From Candidatus Zixiibacteriota bacterium (GTDB lineage Bacteria; Zixibacteria; MSB-5A5; CAIYYT01), in NCBI GenBank assembly GCA_963205155.1, contig CAUJJY010000060.1, positions 1 to 5,631 of the forward strand: a stretch of 5,631 nt of DNA. The letters are read 5' to 3'. The notes under the pieces were generated by a model. That model searched no databases and was not told the DNA's origin. It worked only from the letters and a program-made list of their open reading frames with translations. Of the stretch, positions 1-5,318 are shown piece by piece. Every line of letters starts with the position of its first letter. Position 1 is the first letter of the stretch. The position numbers were made by a program, and so were the translations under genes.

Positions 1-651
1 GGCCGCGGCGCCGGCATCGGCATCACCTGGGATGCGCAAGCCACCGTCCTCCGCAATCGTGTTAGCGAATTTTGGAAAGGTATCGGCTCGTTCGGAACTT
101 CCCGTGCGGTTGTGCGCAACAACATTGTTCAGGACTGTCTCGGCTGGGGCATCATCGCTACCGGCGAGTCGTTTATGGAAGCTTACAACAATCTGATCTA
201 TCGCAACGGCAACTGCGGCTTTGCCAATTGGGGCGACCGCGAACAGAAACTCGGACCGCGCGGCGTCTTCGTTAATAACATCGTCTACAATAATGGCTGG
301 CGTGCCAAGTGGGTTTGCCCCTGCGTGGGAATCTGGATGCTCGGCAATCCCGTTGATTTCGTGATCGCCAACAACAACGTCTATGTCGACCCGGAGATCA
401 TCTCCGCCGAACGTGCCGCTCCGACGACCGCGGCTGGCGAAGACCTCAAATGGGCGGCGAATTATCAGGACATCGCCGACTTGACCGGCAAATTCGGCAA
501 CATCTCCGTCAATCCGTTATTCGCAGACACTTTGACGTTCAAGCTGCTCCCGACTTCGACCCTGATCAATGCTGGCGACTCAATCCTTACCGATCTCGAC
601 GGCACCCGTTCCGACATCGGCCCTTGGGGCGGCAACTCGGCCAAGAAGTGA
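1..651 (+). CDS. Right-handed parallel beta-helix protein, C-terminal part (start outside window)
   Basis: The reading frame is open from base 1 to a TGA at 649-651, giving 216 residues with no internal start that must be used; the gene begins left of the window. The sequence shows repeated short rungs ending in Asn ladders, for example VRNNIV (about residues 38-43), YNNLIYRNGN (62-71), VNNIVYNNGW (91-100) and IANNNVYVD (122-130). This is the pattern of pectate-lyase-like or NosD-like parallel beta-helices. The end, with NPLF (171-174), INAGD, and DGTRSDIGPWGG (200-211), matches the closing segment seen in many secreted beta-helix proteins, where an 'xDIGAyG'-type motif caps the helix. Such proteins are usually exported and bind or cleave polysaccharide, but no catalytic residues can be assigned from this fragment. 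A CPC pair near residue 106 is unusual for a secreted beta-helix. Fold call is firm; function is unknown. Confidence 0.85.
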   Translation, partial: GRGAGIGITWDAQATVLRNRVSEFWKGIGSFGTSRAVVRNNIVQDCLGWGIIATGESFMEAYNNLIYRNGNCGFANWGDREQKLGPRGVFVNNIVYNNGWRAKWVCPCVGIWMLGNPVDFVIANNNVYVDPEIISAERAAPTTAAGEDLKWAANYQDIADLTGKFGNISVNPLFADTLTFKLLPTSTLINAGDSILTDLDGTRSDIGPWGGNSAKK

Positions 652-726
652 TTTGAAGTCAATCGAGTACTTGCCTGCTATCGACAAGTCATTCCCGCGA
701 CGCGGCGGCAAAGAACCACAAGTGTG

Positions 727-752
727 CGCGCCCGCCGTCCACGTCGGGCGCG
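727..752. other. GC-rich stem-loop in convergent intergenic region
   Basis: Arms CGCGCCCG (727-734) and CGGGCGCG (745-752) are perfect 8-bp complements around a 10-base loop. It lies 75 bases after the stop of the beta-helix gene. No T-tract follows on either strand, so it is not a standard intrinsic terminator, though it could stall transcription or be part of a dispersed intergenic repeat. Confidence 0.5.
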
Positions 753-808
753 TCTAGTTGCAGCGGGCGTTGAGAGGTTGTCTCGCAAGTCAAGTTCGAG
801 TCAGGTGC

Positions 809-847
809 CCCACCGCTTGTCGAAGATACCGATTGCGGGGCGGTGGG
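809..847. other. Stem-loop with 8-bp stem and 23-base loop
   Basis: CCCACCGC (809-816) pairs perfectly with GCGGTGGG (840-847). The loop is long and there is no T-run on either side. It sits between two convergent genes. It may be structural RNA at the 3' end of a transcript or part of a dispersed repeat; the sequence alone does not decide. Confidence 0.4.
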
Positions 848-859
848 ATTGTTCCAACT

Positions 860-881
860 CGACCACAACATATTGTGGTCG
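860..881. terminator. Perfect 9-bp hairpin just downstream of the ABC permease gene
   Basis: CGACCACAA (860-868) pairs with TTGTGGTCG (873-881) around a CATA loop. It lies 20 bases beyond the stop of the permease gene (stop at 901-903, minus strand), where that operon should end, and also after the plus-strand beta-helix gene. A T-tract is missing on both strands, so it is a poor intrinsic terminator. It could still protect a 3' end or work as a factor-dependent stop. Position supports a termination role; composition does not. Confidence 0.45.
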
Positions 882-900
882 GCCGTAGATCGTGCCCCCC

Positions 901-2364
901 CTACTCATTCCTCAACGACTCCACCGGATCCAACCGCGCCGCCCTGCGCGCCGGATAATATCCCGCAAGCAAACTCACTACGATTCCAAACCCCAGCGCA
1001 ATCCCGATCAGCCACCACGGCGTCGCAAATAGTTCGATTGCTTCAACACCCTCTCTCCGCATAAATGACTGCGCCACAAACGACGCTACCCGCGCAATGC
1101 CCCACCCGACTATGATGCCAAATGTCGCCCCCAGCGTGCCGATTGCCGCCGCTTCGTACAGAAATATCCGCCGGATATCCGAATCATCCGCGCCCAGAGC
1201 CTTCAACACGCCGATCTCGCGGCGCCGTTCCAGAATCGACATGATCATTGTGTTGGCAATCCCCAGCGAGGCCGTCACCAGTGCAATCAGTCCGATCATC
1301 CCCAGCGCCATGTCAAAATAGATGAACATCTTCTGAATCTCTTCGAACTGCTCGGCAAAGCTGTAAGTCTTGAACCCCAGCGCCTTCACCGAATCGCGCA
1401 CCGACTTGAATGGCGTGTGCGGGTCAAAGTCGAGCGTCACCTTGGGATACGACTTGCCCTCCTTCGGCGCGAACATGTCCGGCAAACTGCCCGAACTGAA
1501 AGAACTCATCAGGCTCGCCGGCGACATCGAGATATCACCATCATTAAGTCTGCGCGCCGTTGCCAGCGGCAAAATAACTTGTTCGATCCGCATCGGGCTT
1601 TCATGCCTGCCCGGAATGACGCCCGAAATCGTAAGCGTCTCCGTCACCAGCTCGCGGTTGTTCATCAATCCCGAGTAGAAGCGCCGCAACGCTTCCGAAG
1701 TCTCCCGCCTTAACAGTCCCATCATGTAGCCCGGCTCAAAAATCGAATCGCGATCAATCGCGCGCAGACGCTTGCGAATTGCCCCGTCCTTGTCGCTGAT
1801 AATCGCCGCCCACGCGCTGTCGATTCGAACCAGACGTGCGGTAACGACCAGTTCTCTTCCGACAGCCGAGTCTGCTTCGGCAATTCCCATCCGCTTGACG
1901 AAGTCGCGTGTAACCACCGCCTGGTGCGCACTGTCATTTTCGAATCGCGTTCCGGCAAGATACTGCGACATTGCTGCTGTGCGGGCGACTTCCGAAGATA
2001 TCGCCTGTGCGTTTAAAGTCGCTGCGCTGTCGCCAAGTTTGGCTTCAATTTCAAATGCTTCCAACGGATATGCCAAACGTACGCCGGGAATCTGCGCCAA
2101 CAACGCCAGCGCCGAATCGTTGAGGACCTTTGCCTTGACACTATCGCTCCCGTTTTTGTCCTCCTCGGGAAACACCTGCATCGTCGTCAACAGCCCGAAC
2201 TTTTCAAACTGATCGTTGACATACTGCTGATTTCCGGCGCCGAACGAGAGCATCGACACAAATGCCGCAATCGCAATCAACACACCGGCCATCGTCAAGA
2301 TCGAACGCAGTTTCATGCGCCACAAATTATCCGCCGCCGCGGTGATCAGATCGTAACTTGTCAC
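901..2364 (-). CDS. ABC transporter permease, MacB/FtsX type
   Basis: This 487-residue inner-membrane protein has the four-helix plan of the MacB/LolC/FtsX superfamily. Helix 1 is at about 21-43, a large periplasmic domain fills 45-345, and helices 2-4 are near 347-374, 401-432 and 450-471. The cytoplasmic loop ERRREIGVLKALGA (379-392) followed by IRRIFLYEA is the family's coupling segment that contacts the ATPase, and the end PARRAARLDPVESLRNE is the typical C-terminus. The start is GTG at 2364, overlapping the ATPase stop as GTGA, which implies translational coupling. Members use ATP hydrolysis to drive periplasmic movements that export or extract lipoproteins, peptides or drugs; the substrate here is unknown. 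A charged stretch of about 60 residues (176-235) sits inside the periplasmic domain between GRELVVTA and LTISGVIPG, which are adjacent or nearly so in a standard MacB core. The stop is TAG. Confidence 0.93.
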   Translation of the reverse strand: MTSYDLITAAADNLWRMKLRSILTMAGVLIAIAAFVSMLSFGAGNQQYVNDQFEKFGLLTTMQVFPEEDKNGSDSVKAKVLNDSALALLAQIPGVRLAYPLEAFEIEAKLGDSAATLNAQAISSEVARTAAMSQYLAGTRFENDSAHQAVVTRDFVKRMGIAEADSAVGRELVVTARLVRIDSAWAAIISDKDGAIRKRLRAIDRDSIFEPGYMMGLLRRETSEALRRFYSGLMNNRELVTETLTISGVIPGRHESPMRIEQVILPLATARRLNDGDISMSPASLMSSFSSGSLPDMFAPKEGKSYPKVTLDFDPHTPFKSVRDSVKALGFKTYSFAEQFEEIQKMFIYFDMALGMIGLIALVTASLGIANTMIMSILERRREIGVLKALGADDSDIRRIFLYEAAAIGTLGATFGIIVGWGIARVASFVAQSFMRREGVEAIELFATPWWLIGIALGFGIVVSLLAGYYPARRAARLDPVESLRNE

Positions 2365-3056
2365 CGCTGCGCCCCGCTGTCTTCGACTACCCGGCCATAA
2401 TGCATCTTGATGATCCGGCTACAGATACTGCGTGCCAGTTCCAGATCGTGCGACACCATCACGACAGTCAATCCCTCTTTATTCAAGTCTGTTAATAATG
2501 CCGCTATCTGCCGCGCATTTTCGTAATCAAGATTCCCCGTCGGCTCATCCGCGAAGATTACCTCCGGCCGCTTGACCAGCGCCCGTGCTATCGCCACCCG
2601 CTGTTGCTCGCCGCCGGACAACGCATTCGGACGATGTTCCAGTCGATCGCCCATTCCGAGGTTGGTCAAAATTTCACTCGCGCGTTTGTGGCGCTCGTTG
2701 CGCGGTGTGTCGTTGAAATACAGGGCGACTTCGACATTGCGAAGTGCCGTATGGTGTGGAAGCAGATTGAATGTCTGGAAAATCATCCCCACTTGGCGCG
2801 CGCGATATCCGGCGAGACCTCTGCGGCTAAGCGCACTCAACACCGTCGCCCCAACCGCGATACTCCCCGAGGTCGGCGTATCGAGCCCGGCCAACAGATT
2901 TAAGAGCGTCGACTTGCCGGAACCGGAGGATCCGACTATACCGACAAATTCACCGCGCGCGATATTGAGATTAACAGAGTCAACGGCGCGTATTTCTTGC
3001 GGACCGCGTTGATAATAGCGGCAAAGTTCTTTCGTGGCAATCCAGGGCTCGGTCAT
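2361..3056 (-). CDS. ABC transporter ATP-binding protein, LolD/MacB type
   Basis: The 231-residue protein is a complete single nucleotide-binding domain. Visible motifs are an aromatic A-loop (YY at 14-15), Walker A GSSGSGKST (42-50), Q-loop Q94 in MIFQTFNLLP, signature LSGGEQ (146-151), Walker B VIFADEP (166-172), D-loop NLD (175-177) and H-loop H203 in VSHD. All catalytic residues are present. The length and the phrases FQTFNLLP and DEPTGNLD are those of the LolD/MacB/FtsE branch, which pairs with FtsX-type permeases, and exactly such a permease follows with a 4-base overlap. The start is ATG at 3056; the upstream sequence has only a weak purine stretch (AAGTAG) as ribosome site. No membrane-fusion adaptor (MacA-like) is encoded in the window upstream of it, so whether the pair works alone or with a distant adaptor is open. 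Confidence 0.96.
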   Translation of the reverse strand: MTEPWIATKELCRYYQRGPQEIRAVDSVNLNIARGEFVGIVGSSGSGKSTLLNLLAGLDTPTSGSIAVGATVLSALSRRGLAGYRARQVGMIFQTFNLLPHHTALRNVEVALYFNDTPRNERHKRASEILTNLGMGDRLEHRPNALSGGEQQRVAIARALVKRPEVIFADEPTGNLDYENARQIAALLTDLNKEGLTVVMVSHDLELARSICSRIIKMHYGRVVEDSGAQR

Positions 3057-3166
3057 ACTACTTGATATAACTTTACGATTCTATCCACAAATAGTTGCTT
3101 TGCCCCAGCGCCGAAAATGCACTCGCAGGTCGTTGTTCCTTCGTCGTCAAAACCGATATCCAACAT
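3053..3166 (-). pseudogene. Possible small ORF or C-terminal remnant upstream of the ABC operon
   Basis: From an ATG at 3166 the minus strand encodes 37 residues (beginning MLDIGFDDEG, ending VKLYQVV) and stops in an ATGA overlap with the ATPase start. The overlap resembles a coupled operon junction. The frame stays open upstream as far as 3370, but that part runs through repeat copy 1 and two hairpins and is unlikely to be protein. The repeat begins only a few bases before the ATG, so one reading is that a gene ending here lost its 5' part when the repeat arrived. Codon third positions are less GC-biased than in the neighbouring genes, which weakens the case. I do not recognise the peptide. 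It may simply be a chance frame in the ATPase leader. Confidence 0.25.
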
Positions 3167-3171
3167 TCCTC

Positions 3172-3264
3172 GTAGGTCGCCACCCTCGTCCCGAAGCATG
3201 CTGAGATTTGGAGCATCTTTCCAGAGGGCTCCGACAATTACCGTCTGTGCCCGTCCGCCGTGGC
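3172..3264. repeat. 93-base direct repeat, copy 1
   Basis: This segment, starting GTAGGTCG and ending CCGCCGTGGC, aligns without gaps to 3398-3490 with 87 of 93 bases identical, including an uninterrupted 44-base block (3185-3228). It contains the palindrome AGCATGCT (3195-3202) and a short stem GGAGC (3210-3214) with GCTCC (3228-3232). After the end, similarity stops at once. No transposase or target duplication is visible, so it looks like a small non-autonomous or structural intergenic repeat. Confidence 0.9.
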
Positions 3265-3271
3265 TGTTTCT

Positions 3272-3288
3272 CTCTCCCTTCGGGAGAG
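3272..3288. other. Hairpin CTCTCCC-TTC-GGGAGAG
   Basis: A perfect 7-bp stem with a 3-base loop (3272-3278 and 3282-3288), located 7 bases after repeat copy 1. The sequence resembles the small 'TCTCCC..GGGAGA' palindromes that occur scattered in many intergenic regions. No T-tract follows on either strand, and neither flanking gene ends nearby. Confidence 0.55.
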
Positions 3289-3301
3289 GGTAGGTCAACG
3301 A

Positions 3302-3318
3302 TCCCGATTTTATCGGGA
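3302..3318. other. Hairpin TCCCGAT-TTT-ATCGGGA
   Basis: A perfect 7-bp stem (3302-3308 with 3312-3318) with a TTT loop, 13 bases from the previous hairpin and unrelated to it in sequence. It is another self-complementary unit between the two direct repeats and is not followed by a T-run. Confidence 0.55.
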
Positions 3319-3361
3319 GTGAGGGCGCTGTGCGGGGCAATGCGTCCAAAAAACCTGGTAG

Positions 3362-3381
3362 GACAGACATTCTTGTCTGTC
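3362..3381. other. Hairpin GACAGACA-TTCT-TGTCTGTC
   Basis: A perfect 8-bp stem (3362-3369 with 3374-3381) and 4-base loop, 16 bases before repeat copy 2. Palindromes of this 'GACAGACA' kind are, from memory, common as dispersed intergenic elements in some planctomycete and candidate-phylum genomes; this could not be searched here. It has no terminator tail and no gene end beside it. Confidence 0.55.
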
Positions 3382-3397
3382 ATTGCACGTCATCGAA

Positions 3398-3490
3398 GTA
3401 GGTCGTAACTCTCGTCCCGAAGCATGCTGAGATTTGGAGCATCTTTCCAGAGGGTTCCGACAATTACCGTCTGTGACCTTCCGCCGTGGC
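3398..3490. repeat. 93-base direct repeat, copy 2
   Basis: Second copy of the element at 3172-3264, in the same orientation and 226 bases away start to start. The six differences are at 3406, 3407, 3410, 3455, 3476 and 3479. The change at 3455 (T for C) turns a G-C pair of the small internal stem into G-U if read as plus-strand RNA. The copy seems to run on into GGAAGCG, giving a CCGCC/GGCGG palindrome (3481-3492) that copy 1 lacks, so copy 1 may be the shortened one. It ends about 54 bases before the FKBP promoter -35 box. Confidence 0.9.
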
Positions 3491-3543
3491 GGAAGCGTGG
3501 AACCCGACATTTCCTATCTGCCGCCAGATCCCCCCAAGAATAT

Positions 3544-3571
3544 TTGACAATTCACGCGAAATCCCTATTAT
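3544..3571 (+). promoter_or_regulatory. Sigma-70-type promoter of the FKBP gene
   Basis: A perfect -35 box TTGACA (3544-3549) is followed after 16 bases by TATTAT (3566-3571), one mismatch from the -10 consensus. Transcription would begin near 3578, giving a leader of about 70 bases before the TTG start at 3647. It is the only convincing promoter in the window. Confidence 0.75.
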
Positions 3572-3633
3572 GTTCGCGGAATTTTTGCAGTTCATCTGCG
3601 TACTCGGGCATCTCTCGGATACGTGCAACCAGA

Positions 3634-3640
3634 AGAGGAG
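3634..3640 (+). promoter_or_regulatory. Ribosome binding site that sets a TTG start
   Basis: AGAGGAG at 3634-3640 is close to the ideal anti-Shine-Dalgarno match and lies 6 bases before TTG at 3647. The in-frame GTG at 3623 lies upstream of this site and would place it inside the coding region. The site therefore favours TTG as the true start. Confidence 0.8.
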
Positions 3641-3646
3641 TCTGTT

Positions 3647-4081
3647 TTGGCTACAGCAAAAAACGGCGATACCGTCCGCGTTCACTATACCGGCAAACTT
3701 CTTGATGGGACCATTTTCGACAGTTCCGAAGGTAGCGACCCGCTCGAATTCATCCTCGGCCAACAGCAAGTCATCGCCGGCTTCGACCGCGCCGTTCTCG
3801 GCATGATTATCGGGGCCAAGACCACAGTGACAATCCCGGTCGCCGATGCCTACGGTCCGCGAAAACCCGGCTTGGTGCTCGATGTCGACCGCTCGGAATT
3901 TCCGCCCGATATCGAACCCCGTATCGGCTTGAATCTGCGCATGGAACAGTCGGACGGCTCAACCGTCAATGTCGCCATCACGAATGTCGCTGACAATATG
4001 GTCACGCTCGACGCCAACCACCCGCTGGCCGGCGAAGACCTCGTCTTCGATATCGAGCTGGTCGAGATCATCGCCGCCTAA
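3647..4081 (+). CDS. FKBP-type peptidyl-prolyl cis-trans isomerase, SlyD class
   Basis: The 144-residue protein catalyses cis-trans rotation of Xaa-Pro bonds and probably also acts as a folding chaperone in the cytoplasm; no signal peptide is present. The FKBP half begins GDTVRVHYTGKLLDG. Pocket residues match FKBP positions: Y14 (HYTG), F24 and D25 (IFD), F35, V42-I43, F46 where FKBP12 has Trp, Y69 (AYG) and F134. Residues about 71-120 form the insert-in-flap domain typical of SlyD, and the chain returns with LDANHPLAGEDLVFDIEL (121-138), the classic SlyD-family closing strand. The His/Cys-rich metal-binding tail of E. coli SlyD is absent; the protein ends ELVEIIAA, as in many short SlyD-like members. 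The start is TTG, chosen for the strong ribosome site and because it gives the family-typical MATAKNGDTV opening. It has its own promoter and a terminator, so it is probably monocistronic. Confidence 0.94.
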   Translation: MATAKNGDTVRVHYTGKLLDGTIFDSSEGSDPLEFILGQQQVIAGFDRAVLGMIIGAKTTVTIPVADAYGPRKPGLVLDVDRSEFPPDIEPRIGLNLRMEQSDGSTVNVAITNVADNMVTLDANHPLAGEDLVFDIELVEIIAA

Positions 4082-4113
4082 CGGTATCAATCACAAGACT
4101 CGCTACAAATCAA

Positions 4114-4143
4114 AACGCGGCAGATGGTAACATCTGCCGCGTT
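4114..4143. terminator. Shared intrinsic terminator between convergent genes
   Basis: AACGCGGCAGATG (4114-4126) and CATCTGCCGCGTT (4131-4143) form a perfect 13-bp stem around a GTAA loop. On the minus strand the stem is followed by a T-rich run (GTTTTGATTTG), giving a good intrinsic terminator for the lipoprotein gene that stops at 4170. On the plus strand it lies 32 bases after the FKBP stop, but the tail (CCGTTAT) is weak. It probably serves both genes, more efficiently leftward. Confidence 0.85.
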
Positions 4144-4169
4144 CCGTTATGATTGGACATAGCGGAGGT

Positions 4170-5258
4170 TTATAGCTCTGCCCAATTTATGGTATAGTGT
4201 CCTGAAGCCTCAGTATCAGTATTGTAGTATGACACTATGAACACTTTGTAACTCTTGCCGCCAACCTGAACAATGTAAGTGTTCTTCTTCGACGTAAGCA
4301 CATGTGTCTGGAAATTGTAGTTGTACCAATCGCTAACCGTAAATGCCGACTGCATCTCATCCAGTACCCACCGCGGCTGCCCAAAATTATTGACATTGGT
4401 TACTGCATCAAAATCCGTACGGTCGACAAGCCCGTCATATACCGGAAACGCCGCGCCCTGGCCGCTGCCGAAAATCGAACCGTTGAGATAAACATCATAA
4501 GAGTAAATGCGGATATCCCAATCCGTGGACGTAGCCGGGTCAGCCGGAGTCACGACCTGGCCGCTGGAGAAATCAAAGTAGAATCCGTTCGGTGCATCAA
4601 TAGTATCTACTTCAGCCTCGCCGGACACATTCGTTGCTCCTGCGGCAGGCTGGTAGAAGTACTTGATCACCATTGCACCCTGTGCCGGAGGCTGTGAACC
4701 GCCAATGACGTCCAACAATTGGAACTTGACCAGATTTCCGACCGCATCGGAAAGAATGTAAACATACTTTTTGGCCGAAAGCTGGTGCGTGATCGGATTA
4801 TAGTTCCAAAGACTATCAAGCGCAAAATCGTATCCATCCTCGATCCATTGCCCTGATTGTACCGCAGCCAATTCCGTCGCATCAACATCTGCAAACATAT
4901 CTTCGGCAACAATACCGGCTGTGACAAGATTCACGCCCTTGGCATCGCCGGGACCCGAGTACCCGCCATTAGTCTTGATGTAACTCTTCTTGAACGCCAG
5001 ATCCCAGGCATTAGAAGTCTCCGCCTGCTCGTCAGTGAGAGTCACAATGTCCCGCGCTGCAAAACTATAGTAGGTGTAGTTCGTGCTCTGCGTAGCGCTG
5101 GCATCCAACTTCGTCACCCAGAATTTACCGACACCGTCCCACGTGGTCGATGCCGTGTTATCCGGCTGATCCGGTCCCGTCCCATTGTCATCATTCGAAC
5201 AGCCGACAATGGCCGTTAACAAAAGTGCAATCAGTGATGTCACTTTGAAGTACTTCAT
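4170..5258 (-). CDS. HmuY-like surface lipoprotein with two tandem domains
   Basis: From the ATG at 5258 this is a 362-residue lipoprotein. Residues 1-20 form a signal peptide (MKYFK, then a hydrophobic stretch) ending in the lipobox IVGC, with lipidated Cys20 followed by a flexible SNDDNGTGPD linker. An ATG further upstream (5297) is rejected because the lipobox and a strong ribosome site both fit 5258. The body looks like HmuY, the haem-binding lipoprotein of Porphyromonas, present twice. Domain 1 (about 57-200) has NAWDLAFKKSYIKTNGG and WNYNPITHQLSAKKYVYIL; domain 2 (about 225-362) has TDWDIRIYSYDVYLNGS and WYNYNFQTHVLTSKKNTYIV. The paired His (158 and 329) lie in the conserved structural strand; the haem-ligand histidines of HmuY cannot be assigned, so the ligand is uncertain. 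It follows a TonB-dependent receptor by 60 bases, probably in one transcript, as expected for a capture lipoprotein working with its receptor. A terminator follows. Confidence 0.85.
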   Translation of the reverse strand: MKYFKVTSLIALLLTAIVGCSNDDNGTGPDQPDNTASTTWDGVGKFWVTKLDASATQSTNYTYYSFAARDIVTLTDEQAETSNAWDLAFKKSYIKTNGGYSGPGDAKGVNLVTAGIVAEDMFADVDATELAAVQSGQWIEDGYDFALDSLWNYNPITHQLSAKKYVYILSDAVGNLVKFQLLDVIGGSQPPAQGAMVIKYFYQPAAGATNVSGEAEVDTIDAPNGFYFDFSSGQVVTPADPATSTDWDIRIYSYDVYLNGSIFGSGQGAAFPVYDGLVDRTDFDAVTNVNNFGQPRWVLDEMQSAFTVSDWYNYNFQTHVLTSKKNTYIVQVGGKSYKVFIVSYYNTDTEASGHYTINWAEL

Positions 5259-5262
5259 GAGT

Positions 5263-5271
5263 CCTTCCTTT
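5263..5271 (-). promoter_or_regulatory. Ribosome binding site of the lipoprotein gene
   Basis: Read on the minus strand, AAAGGAAGG precedes the ATG at 5258; AAAGGA lies 7 bases from it. It decides the start in favour of MKYFK over the longer in-frame ATG at 5297. Confidence 0.75.
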
Positions 5272-5318
5272 CTATGAATGAATTGTTGTACTAACATTCT
5301 TTCGCCTGCAATTCTCCC

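Larger units (their letters stand above)
3057..3646. other. Divergent intergenic region rich in repeats
   Basis: This 590-base stretch separates the start of the ABC operon (leftward) from the start of the FKBP gene (rightward). It holds, in order: a possible coding remnant (3053-3166), repeat copy 1, three perfect hairpins, repeat copy 2, then the FKBP promoter and leader. Because both flanking genes point away, the hairpins are not needed to terminate them. I see no tRNA, rRNA or recognised riboswitch in it. No convincing minus-strand promoter was found for the ABC operon. Confidence 0.7.

Noticed and set aside
1370..1713. Plus-strand frames of about 100 codons over the permease gene
   Set aside because: They are antisense shadows of a well-supported FtsX/MacB permease and show no domain or ribosome site of their own.
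2572..3012. A 146-codon plus-strand frame over the ATPase gene
   Set aside because: The opposite strand encodes all ABC ATPase motifs in order; this frame has no recognisable protein features.
3057..3120. Minus-strand promoter for the ABC operon (TTGTGG with TATATC, or TAGAAT)
   Set aside because: Spacing is 15 bases, both boxes are weak, and the TATATC option would leave almost no leader. Not strong enough to annotate.
3053..3370. A 105-residue minus-strand open frame upstream of the ABC ATPase
   Set aside because: Its first two thirds run through repeat copy 1 and two hairpins, and copy 2 gives similar peptide text in other frames. The frame is better explained by the repeat than by a protein; only the last 37 codons are kept as a low-confidence remnant.
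3172..3490. CRISPR array
   Set aside because: Only two units, each 93 bases long, separated by a 133-base stretch with palindromes, and no cas genes nearby.
5256..5297. Longer start for the lipoprotein at 5297
   Set aside because: It adds 13 residues ahead of a clear signal peptide and would bury the strong ribosome site within the coding region.
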